A stretch of 64,000 nucleotides of DNA, from positions 166,322 through 230,321 of the forward strand of contig NZ_JAJAVD010000003.1 of NCBI RefSeq assembly GCF_020532705.1, written 5' to 3'. The DNA comes from Methylobacillus caricis (lineage in GTDB: Bacteria > Pseudomonadota > Gammaproteobacteria > Burkholderiales > Methylophilaceae). The notes below the pieces were generated by a model that worked only from the letters and a program-made list of their open reading frames with translations, searched no databases and was not told the DNA's origin. Each line of letters starts with the position of its first letter. The first letter of the stretch is position 1. Below, one piece after another: positions 36,131 to 45,090 of the stretch. The translations under genes and the position numbers were made by a program.

Positions 36131-36853
36131 ATGCAGAGTATGGACGAGCAAAGTGTGCAAATGGACAGTGATAAAACCGAACTGTCAAAGCGGCCGATCA
36201 GAAGCTATGTGCTAAGACAAGGTCGTTTGACGGACGGCCAGCAACGTGCCCTTGAAACCCTTAAGCCTGCATTCGGGATAGAGTACCGCCCTGAAGTGCT
36301 CGATATCAATGCCGCTTTTGGCCGTGTGGATAGCCTGAAAATTCTTGAAATTGGCTTTGGCATGGGGGAGAGTACGGCAAAAATTGCCCAGGGCCAGCCA
36401 GAGCGTGATTTTCTTGGGGTGGAAGTGCATGCTCCTGGTGTCGGGAGTTTGCTGAAACAGATCGGTGAGTTGGATCTCAAGAATTTGCGCATTATCCAGC
36501 ATGATGCTGTAGAGGTGCTCAACCATATGATTGCGGACGGCAGCCTGGATGGCGTGCATATCTTCTTCCCCGATCCCTGGCATAAAAAGCGCCATCACAA
36601 GCGTCGCCTGGTCCAGGCAGGATTTGTAAAGCTATTGTGCAGCAAGCTGAAAGCAGGCGCTTACATCCATGTGGCCACCGACTGGCAGGAGTACGCGGAA
36701 TGGGTGCTAGAGGTATTGCAAAATGAGCCCTTGCTGGAAAATACAGCAAATGACTATGCACCCAAGCCGGATTATCGCCCGCTGACCAAGTTTGAAAACC
36801 GGGGCATCAAGCTAGGCCATGGTGTCTGGGATATTCTCTTCAGGCGTAAATAG
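36131..36853 (+). CDS. trmB: tRNA (guanine-N7)-methyltransferase TrmB
   Basis: 240 residues from the first ATG; starts at 36140 or 36161 are also possible. Markers are the SAM motif [10 protein letters not shown], the [10 protein letters not shown] segment and [16 protein letters not shown]. TrmB makes m7G46 in tRNA. A TCTATAAT element at 36102-36109 may be a promoter in the short gap after the previous gene. The 3' end overlaps engB by 42 bases, tail to tail. Confidence 0.94.
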   Translation: MQSMDEQSVQMDSDKTELSKRPIRSYVLRQGRLTDGQQRALETLKPAFGIEYRPEVLDINAAFGRVDSLKILEIGFGMGESTAKIAQGQPERDFLGVEVHAPGVGSLLKQIGELDLKNLRIIQHDAVEVLNHMIADGSLDGVHIFFPDPWHKKRHHKRRLVQAGFVKLLCSKLKAGAYIHVATDWQEYAEWVLEVLQNEPLLENTANDYAPKPDYRPLTKFENRGIKLGHGVWDILFRRK

Positions 36854-37435
36854 CCATTGTCCAATAATGCCTTCGGCCTCCTCCACACCCTGTTTCTTCA
36901 GGCTGGAGAATAGCTGGATAGTGCAGTTGCCCCAGGTTTCATTCAGTTCTTTCCTGACTTTCTGCAATGTCTGGTTGGCTGCCTGACGGGAAAGCTTGTC
37001 CGATTTTGTCAGCAATATGTGGATAGGCCGGCCGCTTGGGCCGAACCAGTCCAGCATTTGCCGGTCCAGAGGTGTCAGTGGATGGCGGCAATCCATCACC
37101 AACACCAAACCGGCAATGGTGGAGCGATGACTCAGATAGTTAGCCAAGGTCATTTGCCAATGCTTGCGCATGGCTTCCGGGACTTTGGCATATCCATAGC
37201 CTGGCAGGTCGACCAGAAAGCGGTCATTACCCAGGCTGAAGAAGTTGATCAGCTGCGTGCGGCCAGGTTGCTTACTTACATAGGCTAGCCGATTATGGTT
37301 TGCCAATGTGTTCAGTGCGCTGGATTTTCCGGCATTGGAGCGCCCGGCGAATGCTACTTCAACCCCGGCTGGCGGGGGCAGGTCGCTGAGGTTGTGCGCC
37401 GAAATGTAAAAAGTGGCATTTTGAAACAAGGGCAT
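36812..37435 (-). CDS. engB: Ribosome-biogenesis GTPase EngB/YihA
   Basis: 207 residues. The G1 motif GRSNAGKSS (31-39), G3 DLPGYG and G4 TKSDK are all present. EngB helps assemble the 50S subunit. The start at 37435 is followed by the usual N-terminus [13 protein letters not shown]. It is transcribed away from the cytochrome c4 gene, with a shared 110-base promoter region, and overlaps the end of trmB. Confidence 0.94.
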   Translation of the reverse strand: MPLFQNATFYISAHNLSDLPPPAGVEVAFAGRSNAGKSSALNTLANHNRLAYVSKQPGRTQLINFFSLGNDRFLVDLPGYGYAKVPEAMRKHWQMTLANYLSHRSTIAGLVLVMDCRHPLTPLDRQMLDWFGPSGRPIHILLTKSDKLSRQAANQTLQKVRKELNETWGNCTIQLFSSLKKQGVEEAEGIIGQWLFTPEENIPDTMA

Positions 37436-37470
37436 GGAGTTATACGACCATAATTGGAAAAGGGAAAAAT

Positions 37471-37524
37471 ACTACCACGAAGTAGGGTTTTTATATAAAA
37501 TGCGACCCTACGTTTTGACGTAGT
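37471..37524. repeat. Nested inverted repeats in the engB / cytochrome c4 intergenic region
   Basis: GTAGGGT (37482-37488) and ACCCTAC (37505-37511) are perfect complements around an AT-rich core with TATAAA at 37494. A second dyad, CTACGT-TTTG-ACGTAG (37508-37523), overlaps it, and ACTAC at 37471 mirrors GTAGT at 37520. The repeats span the likely -35/-10 region of the cytochrome gene and look like regulator sites. The regulator is unknown to me. Confidence 0.55.
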
Positions 37525-37545
37525 ATGCATGAACTAGGAGTCTTT

Positions 37546-38178
37546 ATGGGTTTGCGTAAATTTGCGGTGCTGGTCGTTAGCATCATGATAATGGTAATAG
37601 GTGCAGCTTCCCACGCGGAAGATGAGGCTGACGCCGCAGAAGCAGTCAACAAGGCCCCTGCGTCGGCGCAGATCTGCGGCAGCTGTCACGGTGCCGATGG
37701 CAACAGCATGGTACCCATGTTCCCCAAGATTGCCGGGCAGCATCCTGAATATCTGGAAAAGCAGTTGAAGAATATCAAGGCCAATGTACGCATGAGTCCC
37801 GTGATGATGGGAATTGTGGCTACACTGAGCGATGAAGACATGGCCGCGGTGTCGCAATATTTCTCACAACAGGCTCCCAAAGTGGGGGCTGCGGCCGGTA
37901 ACGCCGCAGGATCGGTGGGTGAGAAGATTTATCAGGGTGGTATCCCCGGTTCAGGTGTGCCTGCCTGTGCTTCATGTCATGGCACTAATGGACAGGGCCT
38001 TGCTCCAGGCTTTCCACGGCTTGCCGGCCAGCATGCCACTTATACAGATACCCAGGTCAAAGCATTCCGTGACGGCCAACGTAAGAATGATGCCGCAAAA
38101 ATGATGCGCATGGTATCTGCCAAGATGACTGACGATGATATTGCTGCAGTAGCGGCTTATATTCAGGGTCTGAAGTAA
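37546..38178 (+). CDS. Dihaem cytochrome c4-type protein
   Basis: 210 residues from the ATG at 37546, preceded by TAGGAG. The signal peptide MGLRKFAVLVVSIMIMVIGA ends near ASHA. Two haem sites, CGSCH at 44-48 and CASCH at 141-145, lie in two similar class I domains, each followed by methionine-bearing segments for the sixth ligand. Cytochrome c4 passes electrons from quinol-side carriers to terminal oxidases in the periplasm. The next genes code for the maturation machinery that would attach these haems. A terminator follows, so it is its own unit. Confidence 0.93.
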   Translation: MGLRKFAVLVVSIMIMVIGAASHAEDEADAAEAVNKAPASAQICGSCHGADGNSMVPMFPKIAGQHPEYLEKQLKNIKANVRMSPVMMGIVATLSDEDMAAVSQYFSQQAPKVGAAAGNAAGSVGEKIYQGGIPGSGVPACASCHGTNGQGLAPGFPRLAGQHATYTDTQVKAFRDGQRKNDAAKMMRMVSAKMTDDDIAAVAAYIQGLK

Positions 38179-38218
38179 AAAATAGCCAGGCCTGACAACC
38201 AAACTCCGAGATGAAGCG

Positions 38219-38252
38219 TTAAGGGTGGCACTAATGCCGCCCTTAACTTTTT
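38219..38252 (+). terminator. Rho-independent terminator after cytochrome c4
   Basis: A 12-bp stem (38219-38230 with 38235-38246, one G-U) and a 4-base loop are followed by five T residues. Confidence 0.88.
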
Positions 38253-38288
38253 GTATGCAGGGCGTTTTGCAACCAAACTCAGGCGAAA

Positions 38289-40304
38289 TTGTCCTATCAC
38301 AAATTTTTGAATGGCCCAGTTTTGAAACCCGTCCAGTCCAGCAGTCAACGGCTTTATGAGCTTCTAAGCTCAATGCGCTTTGCAGTAAGCGTGCTTGTTG
38401 TTTTGGGTATTGCCTCCATCATTGGCACAGTGCTCAAGCAAAATGAGCCTTATACCAACTACATTGTGCAGTTTGGCCAGTTCTGGTTCGAGTTCTTTGA
38501 ATTCCTTGGACTTTACGACGTATACCACAGTGTGTGGTTTCTGATAATCCTGGTTTTCCTGGTGCTGTCTACCTCTCTTTGTATCTATCGTAATTCGCCC
38601 ATTATGCTGCGGGAGTTGCGCGCATTCCGTGAAAATGCCAAGGAAAACTCCTTGCGTAGTTTCAGTCATCAACATGAATACCATGCGCCTTATTCTACTG
38701 AGGAGACGCAGTCCCGCTTGGTGGAGTTCCTTAAAGTTCAAGGTTTCCGCTTCAAGACAGTGGAGCAGGAAGATGGTGGCTGTTTGTTTGCCGCCAAGGC
38801 TGGTAGCTATCAGCGGCTGGGGTATATCCTGACCCATGCTGCGATTGTCATGATATGCATCGGCGGCCTTATTGACGGCAATGTCCCCTTGAAGCTGCAA
38901 GAGCTATTCGGATACACCAAAATCGAGACCAGGGACATTGCAGAAAAGGACGTGCCGGCCGAGAGTCGCCTGTCGCCTTCCAACCTTTCATTCCGTGCCA
39001 ACATGACCTTGCCGGAAGGCGCAGGGGCCAATGCTGCGTTTATGCGGGTGAAGGATGGTTATCTGGTGCAGGAGCTGCCGTTCAGTGTTGCGCTGAAAGC
39101 TTTCCGCATCCAGCATTACGAGACGGGTCAGCCCAAGTCTTTTGAAAGCGACATCATGATCATTGATCCTGATGTCAAAGATCCGATCATGGCCACGATC
39201 AAGGTGAATCATCCCTTGATTTACAAGGGTGTTGCCATTTACCAGTCTGATTTTGGCGATGGTGGTTCCAGGCTGGATTTCAAGGTATGGAATATCCTTG
39301 GCAGCCATGCTGATGCCATGCCTTTCAATGGCAATGTCTTCAACAAATACACCGTCAGCGGTGGCGATAGCCCCTTGAGTGTCGAGCTCATGGATTTCAG
39401 GATGTTCAATATCCTGAATCTTTCGACGGACGGCAAGGGCAAGCCGCGCAATGTAGGCCCCAACGTGACCTTCAAGGTGAGGGATGCCCAAGGGCAGGCA
39501 CATGAATATGTGAATTACATGAATCCGATGTTGCTGGATGGGCGCCGTTATTTCATGTCTGGCGTGCGTGCCATGCAGCAGGATACTTATCGTTATCTGC
39601 GCATCCCTGCGGATGAAGATGACAGTATTGATGGGTACATGAATTTCAGGGCCGCGATGTTTGACCAGTCGTTGTATCCGGAGATTGTGCGCCGTGTTTC
39701 CAAGGTTGCCCTGTCTGGCCATGGGGAGGTGGATGCTGATATGCACAATAAATTTGCGGACAGCGTCATGCATTTGCTGCGGGCATTTGGCCAGGGCGGT
39801 TTTGGCAAGGTGGCAGAGATGATTGATGCTGCCGTGCCAGAAGCCCAGAGAGCCGGTGCTGCACAGGCTTACCTCAAGGTGGTGACTTCCGCAGCCATGG
39901 AGGCATATGCCATCAGCCGTGAGCGTGCCAGGCTGCCGCCAGCGACCATGAGCGACGCACTGCAACCATTTATTGAGGATAGCCTGCATGCCATGAGCGA
40001 TACTTTTTATTACGGTGCCCCGCTCTACCTGCAGCCTGTCGGTTTTGACCACAGGCAGTCCAGCGGGCTGCAATTGACGCGCTCTCCTGGTAAAACGCTT
40101 GTTTACTCAGGTTCGGTATTACTGGTGCTGGGCATCTTTGCCATGATCTATATCCGTGAACGTCGTATCTGGTTGCTGGTCAAGCCTGATACGCACCGTG
40201 TGTTGTTTGCCATGTCGGCAAACCGCAAGAATCGCGATTTCGAGATGGAATTTGCAAGCTATCGTGAAAAGCTGGCGCGTTTGCTGGAAAACCAGCATCT
40301 TTGA
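38289..40304 (+). CDS. resB: Cytochrome c maturation protein ResB (Ccs1)
   Basis: About 671 residues from a TTG at 38289. Three N-terminal membrane helices, a large periplasmic domain (residues about 210-600) and one C-terminal helix (about 605-625) followed by a cytoplasmic tail form the usual ResB pattern. System II needs ResB with CcsB to carry haem across the membrane and attach it to CxxCH. The first 30 residues (SYHKFLNGPVLKPVQSSSQR) contain no obvious alternative ATG, supporting the TTG start, though a later start is possible. ccsB follows after 32 bases. Confidence 0.9.
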   Translation: MSYHKFLNGPVLKPVQSSSQRLYELLSSMRFAVSVLVVLGIASIIGTVLKQNEPYTNYIVQFGQFWFEFFEFLGLYDVYHSVWFLIILVFLVLSTSLCIYRNSPIMLRELRAFRENAKENSLRSFSHQHEYHAPYSTEETQSRLVEFLKVQGFRFKTVEQEDGGCLFAAKAGSYQRLGYILTHAAIVMICIGGLIDGNVPLKLQELFGYTKIETRDIAEKDVPAESRLSPSNLSFRANMTLPEGAGANAAFMRVKDGYLVQELPFSVALKAFRIQHYETGQPKSFESDIMIIDPDVKDPIMATIKVNHPLIYKGVAIYQSDFGDGGSRLDFKVWNILGSHADAMPFNGNVFNKYTVSGGDSPLSVELMDFRMFNILNLSTDGKGKPRNVGPNVTFKVRDAQGQAHEYVNYMNPMLLDGRRYFMSGVRAMQQDTYRYLRIPADEDDSIDGYMNFRAAMFDQSLYPEIVRRVSKVALSGHGEVDADMHNKFADSVMHLLRAFGQGGFGKVAEMIDAAVPEAQRAGAAQAYLKVVTSAAMEAYAISRERARLPPATMSDALQPFIEDSLHAMSDTFYYGAPLYLQPVGFDHRQSSGLQLTRSPGKTLVYSGSVLLVLGIFAMIYIRERRIWLLVKPDTHRVLFAMSANRKNRDFEMEFASYREKLARLLENQHL

Positions 40305-40336
40305 AATACTGTAATTAATCAAAGTAATCGAGGTCG

Positions 40337-41485
40337 ATGATGAAGATTGCCTATATGGATGATGTTCCAGAACCATTGTTAAAGCGCCTGAGCCTGCCGG
40401 ACTGGTTGTATGCGTTGGTATTGCTTGCTGGAGCTGTATTTGCATTCCAGCAATATGGCAGCTTCATGGATGCATATGAGGTTGGCTTCCTGTTTGGCGC
40501 TGTCGCCTTGTTCAGTTGGCTGGGCTGGCAATGGAAGCCTATGCGGGCCTTATTGCTGGTGATTGCGGCCATCAGCCTGTTTTCCATTAATCTCTACAGC
40601 GGGGATCAGGCCAGTGTTAACCAGGTGTTTCTCCTAAAATACCTCATTTCCAGCCAGTCCGCTGTCATGTGGATGAACGTATTGTTTGTACTGGCCATGC
40701 TGACTTATTGGCTTGCCTTGTTTTCGCGTTCTATATTCGCAGGCAAGGTTGCCTCCAGCTTTGTCTGGTCTGCCGTGGTGATGGGCTTTGTAGGCCTGAT
40801 GGTACGTTGGTATGAGTCATACCTGATTGCGCCCGATGTGGGCCACATTCCTATCAGTAATCTTTATGAAGTCTTCATCCTGTTTTGCCTGATTACCGCG
40901 CTGGCGTACCTTTACTATGAAGGAAAATATGCAACCAGGCAGCTTGGCGGGTTTGTGCTGCTGGTGATCAATGCTGCTGTTGGGTTTATCCTCTGGTATA
41001 CCTTTGATCGTCAGGCCTATGAAATCCAGCCATTGGTCCCCGCATTGCAATCCTACTGGATGAAGATACATGTGCCGGCCAACTTTATCGGCTATGGCAC
41101 ATTCTCGCTGGCTGCGATGGTAGGGGCAGCCTACCTGCTGGCTGATCGTGGCATCCTGGCTTCCCGCCTGCCCAGCCTGGATGTGCTGGATGACCTGATG
41201 TACAAGGCAATTTCTGTCGGGTTTGCCTTTTTTACCATTGCCACCATACTGGGCGCAATGTGGGCGGCTGAGGCTTGGGGCGGCTACTGGTCATGGGACC
41301 CGAAGGAAACCTGGGCCCTGATTGTCTGGCTCAACTATGCGGCGTGGCTGCATTTAAGGTTGGTGAAAGGCCTGCGAGGTCCGGTTCTGGCATGGTGGGC
41401 CTTGATTGGACTGATTGTCACGACCTTCGCCTTCCTGGGGGTGAATATGTTCCTGTCGGGCCTACATTCTTACGGTGAGCTATAA
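40337..41485 (+). CDS. ccsB: Cytochrome c maturation protein CcsB (CcsA family)
   Basis: 382 residues with about eight membrane helices. The WWD-type haem-binding motif WGGYWSWDPKETW is present near residues 314-326, with conserved histidines on nearby loops (HVPANFIGYG). It is the haem-handling partner of ResB in System II. The start ATG at 40337 follows AATCGAGG; an ATG three bases later (40340) is an alternative. The pair next to cytochrome c4 is common in betaproteobacteria. A bidirectional terminator follows. Confidence 0.92.
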   Translation: MMKIAYMDDVPEPLLKRLSLPDWLYALVLLAGAVFAFQQYGSFMDAYEVGFLFGAVALFSWLGWQWKPMRALLLVIAAISLFSINLYSGDQASVNQVFLLKYLISSQSAVMWMNVLFVLAMLTYWLALFSRSIFAGKVASSFVWSAVVMGFVGLMVRWYESYLIAPDVGHIPISNLYEVFILFCLITALAYLYYEGKYATRQLGGFVLLVINAAVGFILWYTFDRQAYEIQPLVPALQSYWMKIHVPANFIGYGTFSLAAMVGAAYLLADRGILASRLPSLDVLDDLMYKAISVGFAFFTIATILGAMWAAEAWGGYWSWDPKETWALIVWLNYAAWLHLRLVKGLRGPVLAWWALIGLIVTTFAFLGVNMFLSGLHSYGEL

Positions 41486-41511
41486 CAGCTGCGGAAGCTA
41501 AGCTTAAGTAG

Positions 41512-41546
41512 AAAAGGGCGGTTGATCACCGCCCTTTATGTTTTTT
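41512..41546. terminator. Terminator between ccsB and the histidine kinase gene
   Basis: A 9-bp stem (41513-41521 with 41529-41537) and a 7-base loop. The plus side ends in a T-rich tail (TTTATGTTTTTT) and the minus side in four T residues, so it can serve both convergent genes. Confidence 0.85.
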
Positions 41547-41553
41547 AGTATAG

Positions 41554-43260
41554 CTACTCTTTACATTCAAGCCGAAAACTTACATTGCCCTGGGTGTTAT
41601 GCACTAGTCCGAGTTGGTATCCTGCCTGTTGAGCCTGGCGTCCTGCCTGGTAGAGGCCTATTCCCAGCCCACCTTCCGACCTGATGCGTTTCCTGAACAG
41701 GTTGTCCGCAATTTCTTGTGGCATTGGGCTGCCGTTATCGGATATTTCTACCCAAGCCAAATGATCGTTTTTCAGGTGGGCATGGATAATGATCTCTGGT
41801 TCATGCTGGGCTTTGGCGATGGCGTTTTGCAGCAGGTTATCCACTACACTATCCCAAACCTCACTATCAATCTCAATGTCGGCAATATCAGGGTTGGATG
41901 AGAATGAAACCCGGGTCTCTGCGTAGCGTTGTTGTAAATTCTCCCACCACTCGGCCAACGGCAGCATACGGGTTTTTTCATTACGCGGAGCCCCCAGCTT
42001 GTCCAGTGTCAGCGCCAGGCGCTGGTTGAGCAGAGGAAGCTGGCGGCGTATCAGTGCTACCAGCCTTTCATTATCCTCATCGCTTGTTTGCTCTGCCGCG
42101 CTGCACAATGCGCTCATGGACTGCACGATATTTTTCATATCATGCGTCAGACGTGCGCCAGTTTCATAAATGGCTTGCATGTATGTATTTTGAAGCAAGG
42201 CTTCTTCACGTCGTTTGGCTTCGTGAAACTCGCCAAGTATCTGGGTCAGCAGCTTGATATGGATGGTCAGTGCTGGCGTCAAGGGCCAGCGGCTGTACAG
42301 TGTCAGGTGAAAGTCATGAAAGTCCAGATCCGCCTTATAGGCGGCTTGGATGCCGAATTCGCCCTGGTCTTCTTCGGTTTCCCATTTTCCACCGGCAACC
42401 CAGGGCAAGGTTTCCACCTCGGTCATGGCGGCTTGCATAAATTCCCTGGGGCTGGTTTCCCGCTCTGCCAGCTCGGCAATATTCTTGATCCAGCGTTCAA
42501 AGGGCAGGCCAACACTCAGTAGATACCGGGATAATAGCTGGCCTATGCCGCTGAAGCCCGCGCGTGGATTCCACAGCCAGCTGGCAATGAGCAATGTAGC
42601 GGCCAGGCCGAACACGACCCTGACAACCACTTCTGCATACTCCACCTCGCTGGATCGCTCAATGGTGAAGATGCCCAGGATCAAGGTGACGGAGAGCAGG
42701 AACAGCAGCAGCGTATAGAAAAAATCCAGGATGGGCGCATGCTGGTGTGTTTCTTGTTTCACCCTTAGAAACAAGATTGACAAAGGCAATATTGGCAACA
42801 AGTATTGCATGAAGAACTCTGCTACTACCAGGTCGGCAGAAGCGTCGAGCAGGCGCGGGATCACCCACAGCAACAGTACGGAAAGCAAGTAGGTGGCAGC
42901 AAGCAGATAGCTCATGCGTGACGCGCGTGCCGTAGTCGAGAAAATGCGTCCTCCCAGCAGCCCAAACATGGCAGACAGCCAGAAAGCAATCAGCCACCAA
43001 TTGACGAATAGCGTCAGGAGCAGCCCGCCTGCTACAAAAAGGATGATGGCCTGGGGTGAGAGCTTTTCCTTGGTCTGCCAAATAGGCTGCCAGATCAGGA
43101 ACACGCCGTAATGGCTGAGCAACAGGGCTTTTTGCAGTGGATCGTCAAACCCCCAGAGCAGCACACCATGAAATAGCAACAACATCAGCCCCAGCATCCA
43201 TTGCTGCAAAGTGGACTGGCTGGGTCGGTAATGGAAAAGTTGACTGCTGAGGTTGGCCAT
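41554..43260 (-). CDS. Membrane sensor histidine kinase (orphan)
   Basis: 568 residues. Seven to eight hydrophobic helices occupy residues 20-230. A connector follows, then a dimerisation segment with the phospho-acceptor in LTHDMKNIVQS, an N box (VVDNLLQNAIAKA), a G1 box (ISDNGSPMP) and a G2 box (GGLGIGLY). The first half resembles the membrane domain of PrsK-like kinases, but no PEP-CTERM genes are nearby. No response regulator adjoins it; the next gene, divergent, is a pilin. The signal and partner are unknown. It might signal to PilR or to another regulator, which is inference. Confidence 0.82.
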   Translation of the reverse strand: MANLSSQLFHYRPSQSTLQQWMLGLMLLLFHGVLLWGFDDPLQKALLLSHYGVFLIWQPIWQTKEKLSPQAIILFVAGGLLLTLFVNWWLIAFWLSAMFGLLGGRIFSTTARASRMSYLLAATYLLSVLLLWVIPRLLDASADLVVAEFFMQYLLPILPLSILFLRVKQETHQHAPILDFFYTLLLFLLSVTLILGIFTIERSSEVEYAEVVVRVVFGLAATLLIASWLWNPRAGFSGIGQLLSRYLLSVGLPFERWIKNIAELAERETSPREFMQAAMTEVETLPWVAGGKWETEEDQGEFGIQAAYKADLDFHDFHLTLYSRWPLTPALTIHIKLLTQILGEFHEAKRREEALLQNTYMQAIYETGARLTHDMKNIVQSMSALCSAAEQTSDEDNERLVALIRRQLPLLNQRLALTLDKLGAPRNEKTRMLPLAEWWENLQQRYAETRVSFSSNPDIADIEIDSEVWDSVVDNLLQNAIAKAQHEPEIIIHAHLKNDHLAWVEISDNGSPMPQEIADNLFRKRIRSEGGLGIGLYQAGRQAQQAGYQLGLVHNTQGNVSFRLECKE

Positions 43261-43285
43261 GTAAGCTCAAAAATCCAAAGGGATA

Positions 43286-43300
43286 TGTCGTAATCTTGTC
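43286..43300 (+). promoter_or_regulatory. Two TGTC elements, possible activator sites
   Basis: ATGTC and TTGTC (43286-43300) lie about 115-130 bases upstream of the sigma-54 promoter. PilR binding sites in Pseudomonas include TGTC motifs, so these could be activator sites. The motif is short and may occur by chance. Confidence 0.25.
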
Positions 43301-43416
43301 ATTTTAGATGAAATCTCAACACCGGGAGGAAGTCTCGGCAATTGCCTTAACTGCTGAAAATATGCCACAAAGCTGCGCTACTGCTGGTTATGCTGACAAT
43401 TTCAGGCTGATCTGAC

Positions 43417-43433
43417 TTGGCATGAGAGTTGCA
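43417..43433 (+). promoter_or_regulatory. Sigma-54 promoter of the pilin gene
   Basis: TTGGCATG-AGAG-TTGCA matches the -24/-12 consensus with one mismatch. The invariant GG (43419-43420) and GC (43431-43432) are exactly 10 bases apart. It lies 64 bases before the pilin ATG. A PilR-type activator gene is present in the same window. Confidence 0.8.
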
Positions 43434-43496
43434 TATCTTGTACCAACCTATTTTGTGAAGATGCGATAAAGCGTCTTTCCGCGCAAGGATAACATA

Positions 43497-44174
43497 ATGA
43501 AAAAACAATCCGGCTTTACGCTGATCGAGCTTGCGATAGTCCTAGTGATTATCGGCTTGCTGTTGGGTGGTGTGCTGAAAGGGCAGGAGCTGATTAATAG
43601 TGCTAAAGCAAAAAGTCTTGCAGCAGATTTTAAAAATGTTCAGGTGTATGTCTATGGATATCAGGATAAATTCCGTGCTCTGCCAGGGGATGATGCCGCT
43701 GCAAGGAATCACATTGGAGAAACGGCTACCAATCCATCTGGGACGAATGCAGGGAATGGGATAATTAATGGCAATTGGGATTCATCGACAGCATCTGATG
43801 AGTCCATATTATTTTGGCAGCATGTTAGGCTGGCTGGATTTGCGCCAGGTCCTACTACCCTAGGCAATACGGCGGACGAGGTAATAGCGTTTGTTCCTAA
43901 AAATGCAGACGGTGGAAGAATAGGCATACAAAGTGTTACAGGTGCTACAAATTTACCTACTACTCCAACACGGATGAATGGTGGTTATGTGATATGTTCA
44001 GCAGGGATTCTCGGCAGATTTGCCAAGCAAATAGATCTTACCCTTGATGATGGTGATACAAGTACTGGATCTGTACGCGCATATTCAACTAATACCACAT
44101 GGGTTCCAAGTACTGGCACTGGCAATGGAGTAATTGTGGATGCGGATGCATATAATGTTTGTATGGCATTTTAG
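43497..44174 (+). CDS. Type IV pilin-like / pseudopilin protein
   Basis: 225 residues. The class III leader MKKQSG ends before FTLIELAIVLVIIGLLLGG, with Glu 11 as the mature +5 residue, so it is a prepilin peptidase substrate. The rest is a polar, glycine/threonine-rich globular domain with a C-terminal cysteine pair (Cys 166 and Cys 222 as counted here) that could form a disulfide loop. Base and codon use are more AT-rich than in the neighbours, as often seen for surface pilins. No other pilus assembly genes adjoin it. RBS AAGGA lies 8 bases before the ATG. A terminator follows, so it is a monocistronic unit. Confidence 0.85.
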   Translation: MKKQSGFTLIELAIVLVIIGLLLGGVLKGQELINSAKAKSLAADFKNVQVYVYGYQDKFRALPGDDAAARNHIGETATNPSGTNAGNGIINGNWDSSTASDESILFWQHVRLAGFAPGPTTLGNTADEVIAFVPKNADGGRIGIQSVTGATNLPTTPTRMNGGYVICSAGILGRFAKQIDLTLDDGDTSTGSVRAYSTNTTWVPSTGTGNGVIVDADAYNVCMAF

Positions 44175-44191
44175 GTGTTAATGGTGTTGCT

Positions 44192-44219
44192 TAAAAGCCC
44201 GCTCTTTGCGGGCTTTTAC
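44192..44219 (+). terminator. Terminator after the pilin gene
   Basis: A 9-bp stem (AAAGCCCGC and its complement) with a 5-base loop ends in TTTTACTTTT. Confidence 0.88.
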
Positions 44220-44283
44220 TTTTCAGGTTATGCCTTCGTGCGCTTTTGCTTTAAAATAGCCCGCTGATCAGAAAGCGGTGATT

Positions 44284-45090
44284 ATGAGCGACAACATCGT
44301 CGAAATTGACAATCTATCCTTTGGCTATAAAAACCGGCTGTTGCACAAGGGCATCAATATGGTGTTCCCTCGTGGCAAGGTGGTGGCCATCATGGGCGGT
44401 AGCGGTAGTGGCAAGACCACGCTGTTGCGCCTGATTGGCGGGCAGCTCAAGCCCGTCTCGGGCAAAGTGCGCGTTGCCGGGCAGGTAGTGCATGAGCAGG
44501 ACCGTGCAGGCTTGCATGCATTGCGGCGGAAAATGGGCATGCTGTTCCAGCAGGGTGCACTGTTTACTGATCTTTCGGTATATGAAAATGTCGCTTTTCC
44601 CATGCGGGAGCACACCGACCTGCCTGAGTCCATGATTCGCGACCTGGTGATGATGAAGCTGAATGCAGTGGGTTTGCGCGGTGCGCGCAACTTGAAGGCC
44701 ACGGAGCTTTCCGGCGGGATGGCACGGCGCGTTGCCCTGGCACGCGCAGTGGCATTAGATCCTGCCATTATCATGTATGACGAGCCATTTGCCGGGCTTG
44801 ATCCGATTTCCATGGCGGTGATCTGTAACCTGATCCGTAATCTCAATGATGCGCTGGGTGCGACCTCCATCATCGTTACGCACGATGTCGAGGAAGTGTT
44901 TGCGTTTGCCGATTACGTTTATTTTGTAGCCAATGGCGTGGTAGCTGCCGAAGGCACGCCGGATGATTTGCGCAAGTCTGAATTGCCGTTTGTGCACCAG
45001 TTTGTGCATGGGGAAGTAGATGGTCCGGTGCCATTCCATTATGCAGCCCCTGATTACAGGCAGGATATCTTGAGGAGTGGCAATGTTTAG
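44284..45090 (+). CDS. mlaF: Mla lipid transport ATPase MlaF
   Basis: 268 residues from the ATG at 44284 (a GTG at 44278 is an alternative). Walker A GGSGSGKTT, Q-loop, the ABC signature LSGGMARRVALARA and Walker B IIMYDEPFAGLD are all present. MlaF powers the inner-membrane MlaFEDB complex that moves phospholipids between the membranes. Its stop overlaps the start of mlaE by eight bases, and mlaD, mlaC and mlaB follow. mlaA is not next to them. Confidence 0.93.
   Translation: MSDNIVEIDNLSFGYKNRLLHKGINMVFPRGKVVAIMGGSGSGKTTLLRLIGGQLKPVSGKVRVAGQVVHEQDRAGLHALRRKMGMLFQQGALFTDLSVYENVAFPMREHTDLPESMIRDLVMMKLNAVGLRGARNLKATELSGGMARRVALARAVALDPAIIMYDEPFAGLDPISMAVICNLIRNLNDALGATSIIVTHDVEEVFAFADYVYFVANGVVAAEGTPDDLRKSELPFVHQFVHGEVDGPVPFHYAAPDYRQDILRSGNV

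Noticed and set aside
38988..40073. 361-codon frame antisense to resB
   Set aside because: No recognisable protein and full overlap with a well-supported gene.
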